Assembly (NCBI GenBank): GCA_024036415.1
Contig: JAMWET010001064.1
Span: forward strand, 360,001-424,000
DNA from: Prochilodus magdalenae
Taxonomy: Eukaryota; Chordata; Actinopteri; Characiformes; Prochilodontidae
DNA length: 64,000 bases
Direction of reading: 5' to 3'
Shown here: piece after piece, positions 10,904 to 20,772 of the stretch
Position numbering within the stretch: the stretch's first letter is position 1
Layout of the letters: every line of letters starts with the position of its first letter
The notes under the pieces: model-generated
The model's input: only the letters and a program-made list of their open reading frames with translations
Told to the model about the DNA's origin: nothing
The model's database searches: none
Made by a program: the position numbers and the translations under genes

Positions 10904-11149
10904 TCCAACTTGTATTAGTCAATATATGTGACATACATGCCAACATATTAGGAAATGCCAATTTTCAAATTCTGGGCATGTATTTCAGCCATACATCAAC
11001 ATGTACAACATATCTCCAAAGTTGCTCAACATATATGTACATATATACGGTAATATATGTCTTATGACACTTTTTGATACATGTGCATATTTGCCATATG
11101 TCACATTTCCATATGGGTGGCTTGCAACCAACATGCCAATTCTCCACAA
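10904..11149. other. AT-rich unique sequence
   Basis: Many 'catatatg'-type words and short inverted repeats are present, but I could not define an element boundary. Confidence 0.35.
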
Positions 11150-11568
11150 AAGTGTTCAGTGGAGGGAGTTCAGGGCTCTGTGCAGACTACTGGAGGTCCT
11201 CCACACCAAACTTAGCAAACCATGTCTTTAGGGATCTGGAGCCAGGACAGGATCCCACTCTATGAGTTTCCATGGTCTACCTATTTGCAGTTGAGCTCTT
11301 GTCGCTTCCAGATGCTTCCATTTCAGTATTATTGCACTCACAGTAGTGTGGAGCAGCTCCAGCGGGGCAGAAAGTTTGTGAACTGACTTCTACCCAGGGT
11401 GCTGTCCTAAGACATGTTTAAGGTCATTGCAGTCTTCAGTACAAACCATTCTACTGCCAGTATTGGAGATTACTGTGGCTGTGGGCCTGATGTTATACAC
11501 TGGTTAGTAATGGGCATGACTGAACTGCCTGAACTTATAGGAGAGGTGTCCACATACTTTTGGCCATA
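11150..11568 (+). mobile_element. Tc1-like nonautonomous element fragment, family G
   Basis: The right end reads 'ggtgtccacatacttttggc', which matches a widespread fish inverted-terminal sequence of the 'ggccaaaagtatgtggac' type. The interior ('gtgggcctgatgttataca', 'cttctacccagggtgctg') fits nonautonomous copies of that group as I know them. No matching left end is visible, so this is probably a 5'-truncated copy. Confidence 0.55.
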
Positions 11569-11632
11569 AATTTGATGTCTCCCCAGTGTATTATGGTAAA
11601 TACATATCAAGCATCATGCAGGTGTAGGTGTA

Positions 11633-11741
11633 TCTGTCCGTCTTCCTGTTTGTCTGTCTGTCTGTCCTGCTTTACTCTCTCTCTATCTCTGTCTTTCTGT
11701 CTCTCTTTCTCTCCCTCTCTCTCTTTCTCTCTCTCTCTCTG
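11633..11741 (+). repeat. TC-rich microsatellite (TGTC and CT runs)
   Basis: A (TGTC)n segment near 11650-11668 passes into CT-rich sequence ending in pure (CT)n. Confidence 0.9.
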
Positions 11742-11744
11742 AAG

Positions 11745-12570
11745 TCTAGGAGCTGCAGCCAGAATGTAATTTTCTTGGAGGTAAGCAGCAGCCCCGGCTG
11801 CTTTATTTAATAAATCTCTATGAGATTGTGGCCCTTCAAAGTCCCATCGAGGCGGGAGAAAAGCGAGCCCGCCGTAATCGGGAACGTCTTAATTCCTTGA
11901 CATAAACATAAGCCTGGGATTAATGAAGGCCCTCAAGATCCGGCAGAAGGGCGAGAGATTGCTTATCGATCCATATCAAAATTTTCATGCTAATCCCGGC
12001 GAGAGAGCCCCGGTGTCTGCTATCAGAGTTAATAATCTGATTTCTAGGCTGTCTGAGACAATTCCAGCCAGTGTGAGGGTCTAATCACACCCCCCCCACC
12101 AACTCCTCCGTCTGAGCTGGGCTGCCTCCCTCCCTCCTTCTCCAGCCCGTGGCCCCTGCCACCGGCCCGGACAGTGATTGAGGATATGATGGAAGCATGT
12201 TGACAAATTAAATTTTTTACATTTCAGAGGAGATTTGCAGCAGCAGGGGCTGTTTTGGAGAAGGGTGGGAGGGAGTGGGGAGCATTGGAAAAAGGAAAGG
12301 AAAGAAGGAGTGAAGGGGAGGGGCAATCGGATGACCTCCAACCTCCTTATAGAAAGCGTACCTGCTGCATGTATTTGCTTTGTTTTGTTTTGGCCCAAAA
12401 CCTCCTCGTTTGACCTCGCTGGAACATGACTAATAACAATTCAGTGCTTAAGTTGCCATGAACGGAGGCAAACGGGGGCCGAGCAGCCGAGAGTTGCATA
12501 TGAGTCCAGCTTCCCTCCTGTCAAATCCCAATTTGGCTAAGCGGCGCTGAGAAAAGGTGACTTTCTTCAG
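11745..12570. other. Cluster of candidate conserved noncoding elements
   Basis: The block 11810-12070 is unique and rich in regulatory-looking words ('gggattaatgaaggccctc', 'tcatgctaatcccggcg', 'agagttaataatctgattt'). Similar blocks lie at 12180-12240 and 12420-12560. They are separated by C-rich (12088-12100) and purine-rich (12240-12330) low-complexity sequence. Long runs without repeats and CpG retention in an otherwise AT-leaning desert suggest constraint. No coding exon is evident. Confidence 0.4.
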
Positions 12571-12747
12571 TGAAATTGGATGAAATTGGAAAAATCGATT
12601 GCACAGTGTCATGCGACTCTTCGATGGGATTTTGCAAAACTAACCATTCTATGTGGGTTCATTTGAAAAAGTGCAATGAAGGGTTCATGTGTACTGTTTA
12701 TCTACTATGCATTATTAGCTCAGTGGCAAAATCACATGAATGGTCGG

Positions 12748-14199
12748 CAAACGATAAATGTGATAGGTAGAAGAATGAACCACATGCATTGCATACATGA
12801 ATCAGTATAACAAACAACTTCTGGGCTGTAATGGCACGCTACTATACAGCACACTGCATAGTACAGTAGTATGTACTGCACACTGTATACGCCCCCTGTG
12901 TGTAGTATACAGTACAGGAACAGGTTCTGACCTACAGTGTAGTATACTAATACAGTTACATGACCAGTTACCTCACATTTACCTCAGAGCTGTTATTACT
13001 GTATCCACTGTTTAGAGCTAGCTGGTCGGTCATGTGATTTCCTCCCAAAAACAGAAACTAGAGTTATATTTAAAATGGCATCCTACATACTACTCCCATA
13101 CTATATCTACCTAGAAGTAGTACGTAGTATGCAGTATGTAAGCAAACTGAAGATCTGTAGTGAACTGGAGATACCCAGATGGTGTTGTCCTCCAGTCAGA
13201 TGTTCTGGTATACAGAGGGAGCTATCTTCATGGTGTACCGCATCCCATCATGCACTGCAGCCTCACCAGCTCTCAGCCTGCTTCAGTCAGTGGGGTATGT
13301 TTTCATCAGAATGAGCCTGATAAAGTATAGCCTACAGGATTGAAGATGATTAAAATACATACTCGCTTTACTTCGGTTTTAGAGTGAAATAGCCAAGATA
13401 GGTAACAGCTAGGCTAAACGTAGTTCAGGTGAACTGAGCAGTGTTAGCAGCAGCTAGATCTAAACAGTGGATACAGTAATAACAGCTCTGAGGTAATTGT
13501 GAGTGTAGCGACTGTAGTGAGGTATGTTTTCATCAGAATGAGCCTGAGAAAGTTAAAGTATATAGGTCTGAAGATTAATAAAAGATGAACTCGCTTTAGA
13601 GGTTCAGTTTTAGAGTGAAATAGCCAAGATAGCTAACAGCTAGGCTAACTGTATTTCAGGTGAATGGAGCACCGTTAGCAGCAGCTAGCTCTAAACAGTG
13701 GATACAGTAATAACAGCTCTGAGGTAATTGTGGGTGTAGCGACTGTAGTGAGGTATGTTTACATTTGAATGAGCATCAGAAAGTTAAAATGTACAGGCCT
13801 GAAGATTAATAAAAGATGAACTCGCTTTAGAGGTTCAGTTTTAGAGTGAAATAGCTGAGGGGAGCTAACAGCTAGGCTAACCGTATCTCAGGTGAACTGA
13901 GCAGCATTAGCAGCAGCTAGCTCTAAACAGTGGATACATTAATAACAGCTCTGAGGTAAATGTGAGGTAACTGGTCATGTAACTGTATTAGTATACTACA
14001 CTGTAGGTCAGAACCTGTTCCTGTACTGTATACTACACACAGGGGGCGTATACAGTGTGCAGTACATACTACTGTAGTATGCAGTGTGCTGTATAGTAGT
14101 GTGCCATTACAGCCCAGAAGTAGTTTATGTTATACTGATACTGACTACGTGTATGCAGTGCATGTGGTTCATTCTTCTACCTATCACATTTATCGTTTG
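12748..14199. mobile_element. Large foldback element with about 280-bp inverted arms
   Basis: The left arm 12748-13024 and right arm 13914-14199 are reverse complements with few mismatches. They share 'caaacgataaatgtgatagg' at the outer ends, 'cttctgggctgtaatggcac', 'gtatacgccccctgtgtg' and 'cagttacatgaccagttacc', and end inside at 'agagctagctg'. The 890-bp interior holds about three tandem units of about 231 bp. No transposase is visible. It may be a foldback transposon or an inverted duplication. No certain target duplication was seen. Confidence 0.85.
13292..13985 (+). repeat. Three tandem units of about 231 bp inside the foldback
   Basis: 'ctaaacagtggatac' recurs with starts near 13460, 13691 and 13923, and 'aatgagc' followed by 'agaaagtta' recurs near 13539 and 13769. 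The period is 231-232 bp. The last unit runs into the right inverted arm, so arm and tandem units share an origin. Confidence 0.85.
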
Positions 14200-14447
14200 T
14201 ATGCAGTCTGGTTATTTGTTTCCATTAAATTAACCTTTACACACTTTTATCCTTAATGCCTGGCTGTGTATTTTGGAGACCTCTCTGGTGGAAATATGTA
14301 TCTGCATCCGGAGGAACATTTATTAGTGAGGGTTATAGCTCAGGCCCTCTTTTATGAGTGGATTAATCTGCCTATCGAAAGAGGAGTCAAAACTTGGTGG
14401 AGCATGTGTCTTAAGTGGACATAAGTGAATTACCTACTATGGTCATC

Positions 14448-14745
14448 ATACACCATTCAGCCATAACATTAAAACAACCACAGTGTATCTACACTTGCGT
14501 CCGATCCACTCACACCAGCACAACACACACTAACACACACCACCACCAAGTCAGTGTCACAGCAGTGCTGAGAATGATCCACCACCCACATAATACCTGC
14601 TTTGGGGTGGTCCTGTGGGGGTTCTGACCACCGAAGAACAGGGTTATACAGTATACAGAGAAGCAGATGGACTGTAGGACTGCAGAGTGCTCCTATATGG
14701 TCAGTGTAGCTGCTACAGTGGTTTTAATGTTATGGCTGATGGGTT
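14448..14745 (+). mobile_element. Family C repeat, copy 2 (both ends present)
   Basis: It is bounded by 'accattcagccataacatt' on the left and 'aatgttatggctgatgggt' on the right, about 25-bp inverted repeats. The interior shares 'gtgctgagaatgatccacca' with the other copies. At 298 bp it is a compact, internally deleted nonautonomous element and the best copy for defining the ends of this family. Confidence 0.85.
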
Positions 14746-14890
14746 TATCGTCGCTGTCCAATGAAAAACAAGTATCTCCAAAATGACAACTTTACAAGAG
14801 ATGCTCAAAACCTCATTCAGCCAGCGGCTGTTTTCAAATGATGCATAAAAGTCAAAATGGACAAAAATGGAGATTTTCGACGTTACATTA
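14746..14890 (+). mobile_element. Hairpin MITE family D, copy 1 (partial)
   Basis: It begins with 'tatcgtcgctgtccaatg' and continues with 'aacaagtatctccaaaatg'. The same sequence occurs at the ends of 17292-17546 and 29589-29834. The copy abuts family C copy 2 without spacer. It ends near 'aaaaatggagattttcga' without a full right end. Confidence 0.7.
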
Positions 14891-14963
14891 ACATATTTCC
14901 TCATATTGAAATGTATTTAACCAGGATAGTGGAAAAACAAAATCCCACCACAGTTTAATAACT

Positions 14964-15177
14964 TTGTGGTTGGTGTGGCACAATGGATAACACCACTACT
15001 CACCAGGAAGCTACTGTCCCAAGTGGGAGACTGGGGTTCGATTCCTGTTCTGGGTGACTATGCTGAGCTACACCAATAAGAATCCTTGGGCAAGACTCCT
15101 AACCCTACATTGGCCTTCCTGTAATATGATTAACCTTGTAAGTCGCTCTGGATAAGAGCATCAGCTAAATGCTGTAG
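14964..15177 (+). mobile_element. tRNA-derived SINE
   Basis: A box A-like segment ('tggcacaatggataacacc', about 14975) and a perfect box B (ggttcgattcc, 15034-15044) mark the tRNA-related head. The 3' part contains 'agtcgctctggataagagca' and 'tcagctaaatgctgta', a tail shared by many fish SINEs and their partner LINEs. It is not a functional tRNA gene, because the anticodon arm is not tRNA-like and the body continues past the tRNA region. Confidence 0.85.
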
Positions 15178-15841
15178 ATGGTTCATTTGTTTATATATTC
15201 ATGCATTTGTAGGTCAGATCAAGTTTTTTTTATTCTCCCTCCTCAATATAACTTGATTCATGTTTTACTGTGGGCAGGTATGATATGTGTATATGTGTGT
15301 GTCACATACACCTACCATAGTTGTGTTAGTGTGTGTTGTTGGAGGTACAAGTGCTTTAACCAAACGAGAGGCTTCAGAAATCGATACCGAGCTCCCCCCA
15401 GCGCCTCCATGTAAATCCTCACACTCATTCAGTGTCGCTTGTTGGAGGAGACGGCCATTCAGCCGGTGAGGACGAATGGCATGTGAAGCTGGACAGGTGG
15501 TAGAAAATGACAGCGGGGCGAGAAAGGAACCAGTCAACGCTGCTTTAACTTTTCTCAATAATCAATCTGCTCATCTTGATGTTTACAAAAAAGAGTCGAT
15601 AGCCGGGGAGAGGCCTTTGTGATTGGCTTTGATTTCTCTCACAGTCCAAATCAGACTTTATTCTGCCAGTCTATGACATTGATAATTCGTAATGATCCGC
15701 AGGCCTGTGTGCACAATGACGCGCCGGGCTCCTCTGCTGCTGTGTCCTTCAGTCACTTCAGCTGCAGCATTAGCTGCTTAGGCACAGCCTTAGACGCCTT
15801 TGTTCCGAAGCAGCGCTGCACCCATAAGTGCTAATGCTGTG
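15178..15841. other. Candidate conserved noncoding element (about 15330-15835)
   Basis: Unique CpG-containing sequence with no repeats ('gataattcgtaatgatccgc', 'cagcattagctgcttagg'). It is one of the longer repeat-free blocks in this half of the window. Open frames on both strands are short and unrecognised. Confidence 0.4.
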
Positions 15842-15995
15842 GTAGGTAAAGCATAGTGGGTAACACCTCTGCCTCCCATGATGAAGATGGTGGTTCGGTC
15901 CATTGCCTGGGCAGGTACTCTATGCTATATCCAAGAGGAGCCACTGAGCAAGACTCCTAACACTACCTTCGGCCTACCTGTGTACAAATGATCAG
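15842..15995 (+). mobile_element. Truncated tRNA-derived SINE
   Basis: 'aaagcatagtgggtaacacc' resembles the box A region, and the box B equivalent is degenerate ('ggtggttcggtccattgcc'). The middle 'gagcaagactcctaacacta' matches the SINE at 14964 ('ggcaagactcctaacccta'). The tail is missing. Confidence 0.75.
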
Positions 15996-16022
15996 TGTGG
16001 AGAAAATTTGTCACCTTGTGTG

Positions 16023-16527
16023 TCAAAAAAACAAGGAAGTAGAAGGTAGGCATAAGAAAAGAGAGGAAGGAGGCAGGAATAAAGAGAAAAAAGAGGAAGG
16101 AGTCAGGAAGAAAGTGAGAAAAGACAAAAAGAAAAAAAGATGGGAAGAAAGAAAAAGAGAGGAAGGAGACATGGCAGAAAGAAAAAAGAAAAAAAAATAA
16201 TAGATGGGAAGAAAGAGCAGGAAGAAAGAGCAAATGAAATAGAGGAAGTAGATGGAAAGAAAAAGGAAAGGAAGGAGAAAGGAAGAAAGAAAAGACAAAA
16301 AGACAAAAAGATGGGAAGAAAGAAAAAGAGAGGAAGGAGACATGGCAGAAAGAAAAAAGAAAAAAAATAATAGATGGGAAGAAAGAGAAAAAAGAGGAAG
16401 GAGGCAGGAAGAAAGAGAAAATGAAATAGAGTAAGTAGATGGAAAGAAAAAGGAAAGGAACGAGAAAGGAAGAAAGAAAAGACAAAAACAGAAGTAGATG
16501 GGAAGAAGGAAAAGGAGAGGAAGGAGA
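16023..16527 (+). repeat. Polypurine tract with 171-bp internal duplication
   Basis: The + strand is almost only A and G over about 500 bp. The string from 'atgggaagaaagaaaaagag' to 'ataatagatgggaagaaag' occurs at 16140 and 16311, a period of 171 bp. All long open frames here are low-complexity (Lys/Arg/Glu on +, Phe/Ser/Leu on -) and should not be annotated as genes. Confidence 0.95.
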
Positions 16528-16544
16528 TGTTAATGATGGTTGAA

Positions 16545-17155
16545 AGAGTAGATTGCTTTAGGGCGTGCCAAAGACCATAGTGTGAAGGAAGTAGCTGAGT
16601 CTGCAGGGGTATGGAAGCGGTCATATGGCTCTACCAGCAGTGGCTAAAATCCCAGTCTACAGGAAACTGTACTCGGAATTGTGCCAGGTGTAAGGGTGAA
16701 AAGGTGCGGTGCAGGAGCCAGGCCCGGGAAAAGGCACTGGTCCCGGGACTCTCTAAAGACACATGCCCAGGACACATTGCATGCGGGGTAGAAGTGGCGT
16801 TTATTGGCCCAAGCAACCACAGATCTCACCATTACTGTCCAGAGTAGCTTAGAAGCAGCTGCATCAGATGGGAGGCTAGGCTACAACTAACTCCTTCGTC
16901 CCGCGCAGAGAGCTACAGCTCAGTGTGCATGCGCAATAGTCAAGAGCACTTAATCAACCGTTACACAGGAAAGGCATCCGCCAAATCTGGCCCAACTGAC
17001 CAGTTCTTTGATGCAGGAGTGTCTGAACATTGATGTGGCCTACGTCCAGAAACTTGTCCAGTCCATGCCAAATCCAGGCACAGCTGTTACTGGTGCTTGT
17101 GGAGGTGTTACTCAGTACTAGGTACGCTTCAGTCACAGGGGACAAATTTTTTGTA
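16545..17155 (+). mobile_element. Tc1-like relic, family B, copy 1, with nested insertion
   Basis: The first part matches the N-terminal helix-turn-helix region of a Tc1-type transposase ('gaaggaagtagctgagtctg', encoding a KEVAESAG-like segment, then 'accagcagtggctaaaatcc'). The last part (about 16965-17120) matches its C-terminus (ECLNIDVAYVQKLVQSMP-like). About 275 bp between them are absent from other family B copies. It lacks the 5' end and the catalytic core. Confidence 0.75.
16690..16964. mobile_element. Small unclassified insert within Tc1 family B copy 1
   Basis: This segment interrupts the family B sequence right after 'ggaattgtgccagg'; intact copies such as 37479-37950 and 61236-61745 run on directly. 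Its ends are weakly inverted ('tgtaagggtgaa' and, reversed, 'tgtaacggttga'), and 'cagg' borders both sides. It could be a small nonautonomous DNA element. Confidence 0.5.
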
Positions 17156-17291
17156 TATAAATATATAACAAGCAGCTGAAGCAGATTCACTTCATACCTT
17201 TATTCATACTTCATACCTTTATCAGTTCATCTGCTCATAAAAACCGTCATGTCTAACAGGGTTAATAAAGAAAGCATATTGATCTTTTTGT

Positions 17292-17546
17292 ATATCGTCG
17301 CTGTCCAGAGAAAAACATGTATCTCCATTTTTGTTGATTTTTACTTGTATGCCTCATTTGGTAGTATGAGATGATGTCTACACTCTGTGGAGATTTCATG
17401 AAAAACGGACCAACAGAAATGGCCCAAAACCGTTTGGAAAGACGTCTGGTTCCATTGACTTCCATTCAAATTAAATGAGGTTTTTGGCCACTCCTGAAAA
17501 GTTGGCGTTTTGGAGATACCTGTTTTTCTTTGGACAGCGACGATAT
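17292..17546. mobile_element. Hairpin MITE family D, copy 2 (both ends present)
   Basis: The inverted ends are about 45 bp: 'atatcgtcgctgtccagaga' on the left and 'ctttggacagcgacgatat' on the right, with 'tatctcc'/'ggagata' further in. At about 255 bp with no coding capacity it is a complete MITE. Related copies lie at 14746 and 29589, with a possible decayed one near 56628. Confidence 0.88.
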
Positions 17547-17554
17547 GAAAAAAA

Positions 17555-17890
17555 AGGCAGATCTGTCATGTGAATAACTGATGTAGGGCTGTAATTGGAG
17601 TTGAATGAGTCGGTGTTGCTGATTGGACTCGGGGTGATGTTAGATGGGCCAGTATGGTGGGCTTTTTTGTACCGGGCTGTGGAGTCTGTATTCAGCAGCA
17701 TGTTTCCCACACTTTGCTGGTAGTTCAGAGATATAATCCTGCTCCGTTTGACTCAGCTGCTAGAGCTTCTCTCTCTCTCTCTCTCTCTATCCTTCGATGT
17801 AACCCCCCCACCCCCAGGCCCCCAGCTCATGAGATGCCCCCCCCTCACCCTCTCTTGGCCCGCTTGTCAAAACAGTTGTGAAATCCTATT
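17555..17890. other. Unique sequence with CT and C-rich runs
   Basis: A short (CT)n lies at about 17768-17788, followed by C-rich sequence to 17850. Nothing else is recognised. Confidence 0.5.
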
Positions 17891-18489
17891 TTGCTTTAAT
17901 AAAGTATAGTTTTGTCCTGCAGATGCATGCTTGGATAAGATGTCATACTCTGTCTTTGTTTGGAGTGGCGCCCCACTGATGTTCTTAGGCAGTGAGAAAA
18001 TTGCCTTATTGAAACACGTTGCCGGGAGTGACTACAATGGCACATTGAGAAGGGAGCATTATGCACATGACATATTCAGGACCTGGGAGTGGGAAAACTA
18101 TGAATATAAAGTAATCAGGCACGGGGCACTCCGACACTTCCACAGGCGGGATCGCCGAGCCCGGCCTTTTGTCAAATATGATGTTTTCCAAGACTTTGGG
18201 AGCTGTAAACTTTTATCCTCCGGGGCTGGCTGGGTGAGAGAGGCTCTGTCATCACTGAATAGGGTTTCCTCTCTCTCTCTCTCTCTCTCTCTTTTTATTT
18301 TCCTGCCTTCTTTTTCTGTTTCTTCTTTCAGCCTGGGTTTGAGGATAAAAGAAGGCAGCAGGGTAACAGCAGCCAACAGCACCAACAGCATCATAAAGAA
18401 ACCAATCTGTGTTTACGCTGTACATCACATAAAACATAATGCTGAGTTTAACGCAGATGAATTTGTTATTTATTTTATAATGGCAAAAT
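17891..18489 (+). other. Candidate conserved element overlapping an unrecognised open frame
   Basis: An open frame runs from an ATG at 17940 to about 18491 (about 183 codons). A splice-acceptor-like 'tagttttgtcctgcag' lies just upstream. The first 100 codons are of mixed composition (for example SDYNGTLRREHYAHDIFRTW), unlike the low-complexity frames elsewhere. The frame then crosses a (CT)n run at about 18270-18292 that encodes Ser/Leu repeats, and I recognise no family. A noncoding conserved element is the likelier explanation. Confidence 0.3.
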
Positions 18490-19759
18490 GAAACATGGGG
18501 AGGGTGGGCAAGAGAGGGAGAGAGGAGGAAAAAGGAAGAGAGAAAAGGCAGGGAAAGCAATGACTTAGATATGGAAGGAAGGAAAAAAGAGGGAAGGAGA
18601 GGAAGCAGACAGGAAGAAAGAAAAAAGAGAGGAAGGAGGCAGGAAGAAAGAGAAAAGGCAAAAAATGGAAGTAGATGAAAAGAAGTAAAACGAGAGGAAG
18701 GAGATTAAAAATAAAGAAATTAAAAAAGAAGAAGAAGAAGAGAGGAAAGAGAACAAGAAATAAAGAGTAAAGGACTGATGAAAATAGTTAAGGAGAAAGA
18801 ATGAGAAGTAAGACAAAAAGAGGAAGGGATTGAGAGAGTAAAAGAAGTGATGAAAATGAAGATGGGATGGAAGGGGGAAGAGAGTGATAAATAGAAAAGG
18901 AAAGACAGAGAGGAAGAATGAGAAAAAAACAAAAAAGAGGTAGAGAAGGAAGAGAGACAGGAAAGATGGCAGAAAAGAGAGAAAAGAAGGTTGAGAAAAG
19001 AAAAGGAACAGAGAAATATGGAGGGGAGAACAAAGAGAGAGAGAGAAGAGAAATGGAGATTAAGAAAGATAAAGGACAAAGAGGAGAGGTACAATTGAAG
19101 AGATTAAGAACGAAACAGTGGACGAAAAGTGAGGGATAGGAAAAAAACAGAATGAGAAATGAAAGGTAAAGATGAGGATGGAGGGAAAGGTGAAATGGAT
19201 GAGATAAAATCAAGGAGAGAGGAAGAATGGAAAGGAAATAGGAGGAGCAGAAGGAGACTGAAAGAAGAAAATTGAGAGGTAAGAGAAAAGTAAGACAGAA
19301 AGATGGAGATAGAGAGAAAAGAGAAAGAGTGGAAAGAGGAAGAAACAGTGGGAGACAGAGGAAAACAGAGAGAGGGGAGAAATAGGAGGAAAAGATTAAG
19401 AGTGAGTGAAAGTTAGAGAAAGAAAGAGAGACAGATAAAAATGAAAAAGGAGAGAAAGAGAAAGATGGGAAAAAGGGCAGAGGGAAAGTGAAAGAAGAAA
19501 ATGGAGCAGTGGTGAAGAAAAAGGCACATGGGAGATGGGAGGAAAGATAAAGAGAAGAAGAAGAAACAGATAGAAAGACTGAGGATAACTGAGAGAAGAA
19601 AGAAAAGGGAGGGGGCAAATTAATTAAGATTAAGAGAAAGAAAAGAAAGGACAGAGAAGGAAGAAAAAAGAGAGGAAGACATTAAGAGAGAGAGGAAAGA
19701 GAGGGATGGAGAGGAAAACGAGACGAAGAAAGATCAAGATAAAGAGAGGAGAGAGGGAA

Positions 19760-19801
<42 letters not shown>

Positions 19802-20028
19802 AGGGAGGAAAGAGAGGGATGGAGAGGAAAGCGAGACGAAGAAAGATCAAGATAAGGAGAGGAGAGAGGGAAAGACAGGGAGAGAGAGAGAGAGGAAAGA
19901 GAGGGATGGAGAGGAAAACGAGACGAAGAAAGATCAAGATGAGAGGAGAGAGGGAAAGACAGGGAGAGAGAGAGAGACAGAGAGAGAGAGAGAGGGAAAG
20001 ACAGAGAGAGAGGAAAAGAGGGAGTATT
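18490..20028 (+). repeat. 1.5-kb polypurine/polypyrimidine tract
   Basis: The + strand is overwhelmingly A and G for about 1,540 bp, with scattered T and very little C. Near the 3' end an 85-115 bp segment ('agagggatggagaggaaa', 'gacgaagaaagatcaagat') repeats three times at about 19698, 19813 and 19900, separated by (GA)n. Open frames of up to 276 codons on the minus strand consist almost only of Ser, Leu, Phe and Pro and are artefacts of composition. Such mirror-like homopurine DNA can form triplex (H-DNA) structures. Confidence 0.95.
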
Positions 20029-20050
20029 TTTAATTCCTGCGGCTGCATAA

Positions 20051-20258
20051 GTGTGTGTGTGTGTGCACATGTGTCAGAGTGTGTGTGTGTATGTGAGAGG
20101 GGTGTGTGTGCGCGAGTGTGTTTGCGCAAGTGTGTGTGCGCCGCATGTGTGTGCACGCGACTGCGTGCGTATGTTTGTGTGCGTGACTGTGTTGGAGCAA
20201 ACGTGTGTGTGCGCAAGTGCGAGTGTGTGTGCGAGTGTGCGTGCGCGAGTGCGTGCGC
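20051..20258 (+). repeat. GT/GC-rich alternating purine-pyrimidine tract
   Basis: (GT)n alternates with gcgcgagtg- and gcgtgcg-like words for about 200 bp. The alternation favours Z-DNA. The frames here are Val/Cys repeats and not genes. Confidence 0.9.
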
Positions 20259-20289
20259 TGCTTTAGTAAACAGAAGCACTAAGCCACCC

Positions 20290-20735
20290 CAAGTGTGCAC
20301 TGGAGATCAGGATGCTGCGTTTATTACGATTTCAAACAAAATGCTAATGCCATTAAACAAATGAGGTTTAGGCAAATTAGCCGGGAATTTGATATTAGCC
20401 CAGCCTATGATATAGGACATCACGATCCGAGAGAGTGGCTTGAAGTATCATTCTCCCGGCTTAGGGCCTTCATCACGGCCGCTCTCCGGAGAATATTTGT
20501 AATTAGCATCATTTGCCTAATACTTTGGGTTAATTAGAATATTTAATTGAATAGCTGTAATCTTCGGAGATGACTATATTATAATCAAATTAGCAGCCGG
20601 GCTGGGGGAAAGCAGCAGACTGCCGGGCTCCCGCCTCGGAAACGCTCCGTGGAAATCTGTCCCAGTACAGCACTCTCCGATATTTAATGGTCCATTTGAA
20701 CTGAGCCATCAACATTTGATTATTCTTCAAGAAAA
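20290..20735. other. Strong candidate conserved noncoding element
   Basis: From about 20330 to 20600 the sequence is repeat-free. It is packed with 'aaattagccgggaatttgat', 'tgtaattagcatcatttgcc', 'gggttaattagaatatttaa' and similar words. This dense TAATTA content next to CpG-containing stretches is typical of developmental enhancers conserved among vertebrates. I cannot name the locus from memory. Confidence 0.5.
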
Positions 20736-20772
20736 AAATAAATAAATAAACAAATAAATAAATAAATAAACC
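20736..20772 (+). repeat. (AAAT)n microsatellite
   Basis: Tetranucleotide run 'aaataaataaataaac' and variants. Confidence 0.9.

Noticed and set aside
14964..15177. Possible tRNA gene (box A and box B present)
   Set aside because: The sequence continues into a SINE body and tail, and a cloverleaf with anticodon arm cannot be formed convincingly.
18788..19618. 276-codon Ser/Leu/Phe-rich minus-strand frame
   Set aside because: Product of a polypyrimidine strand that lacks stop triplets; no domain.
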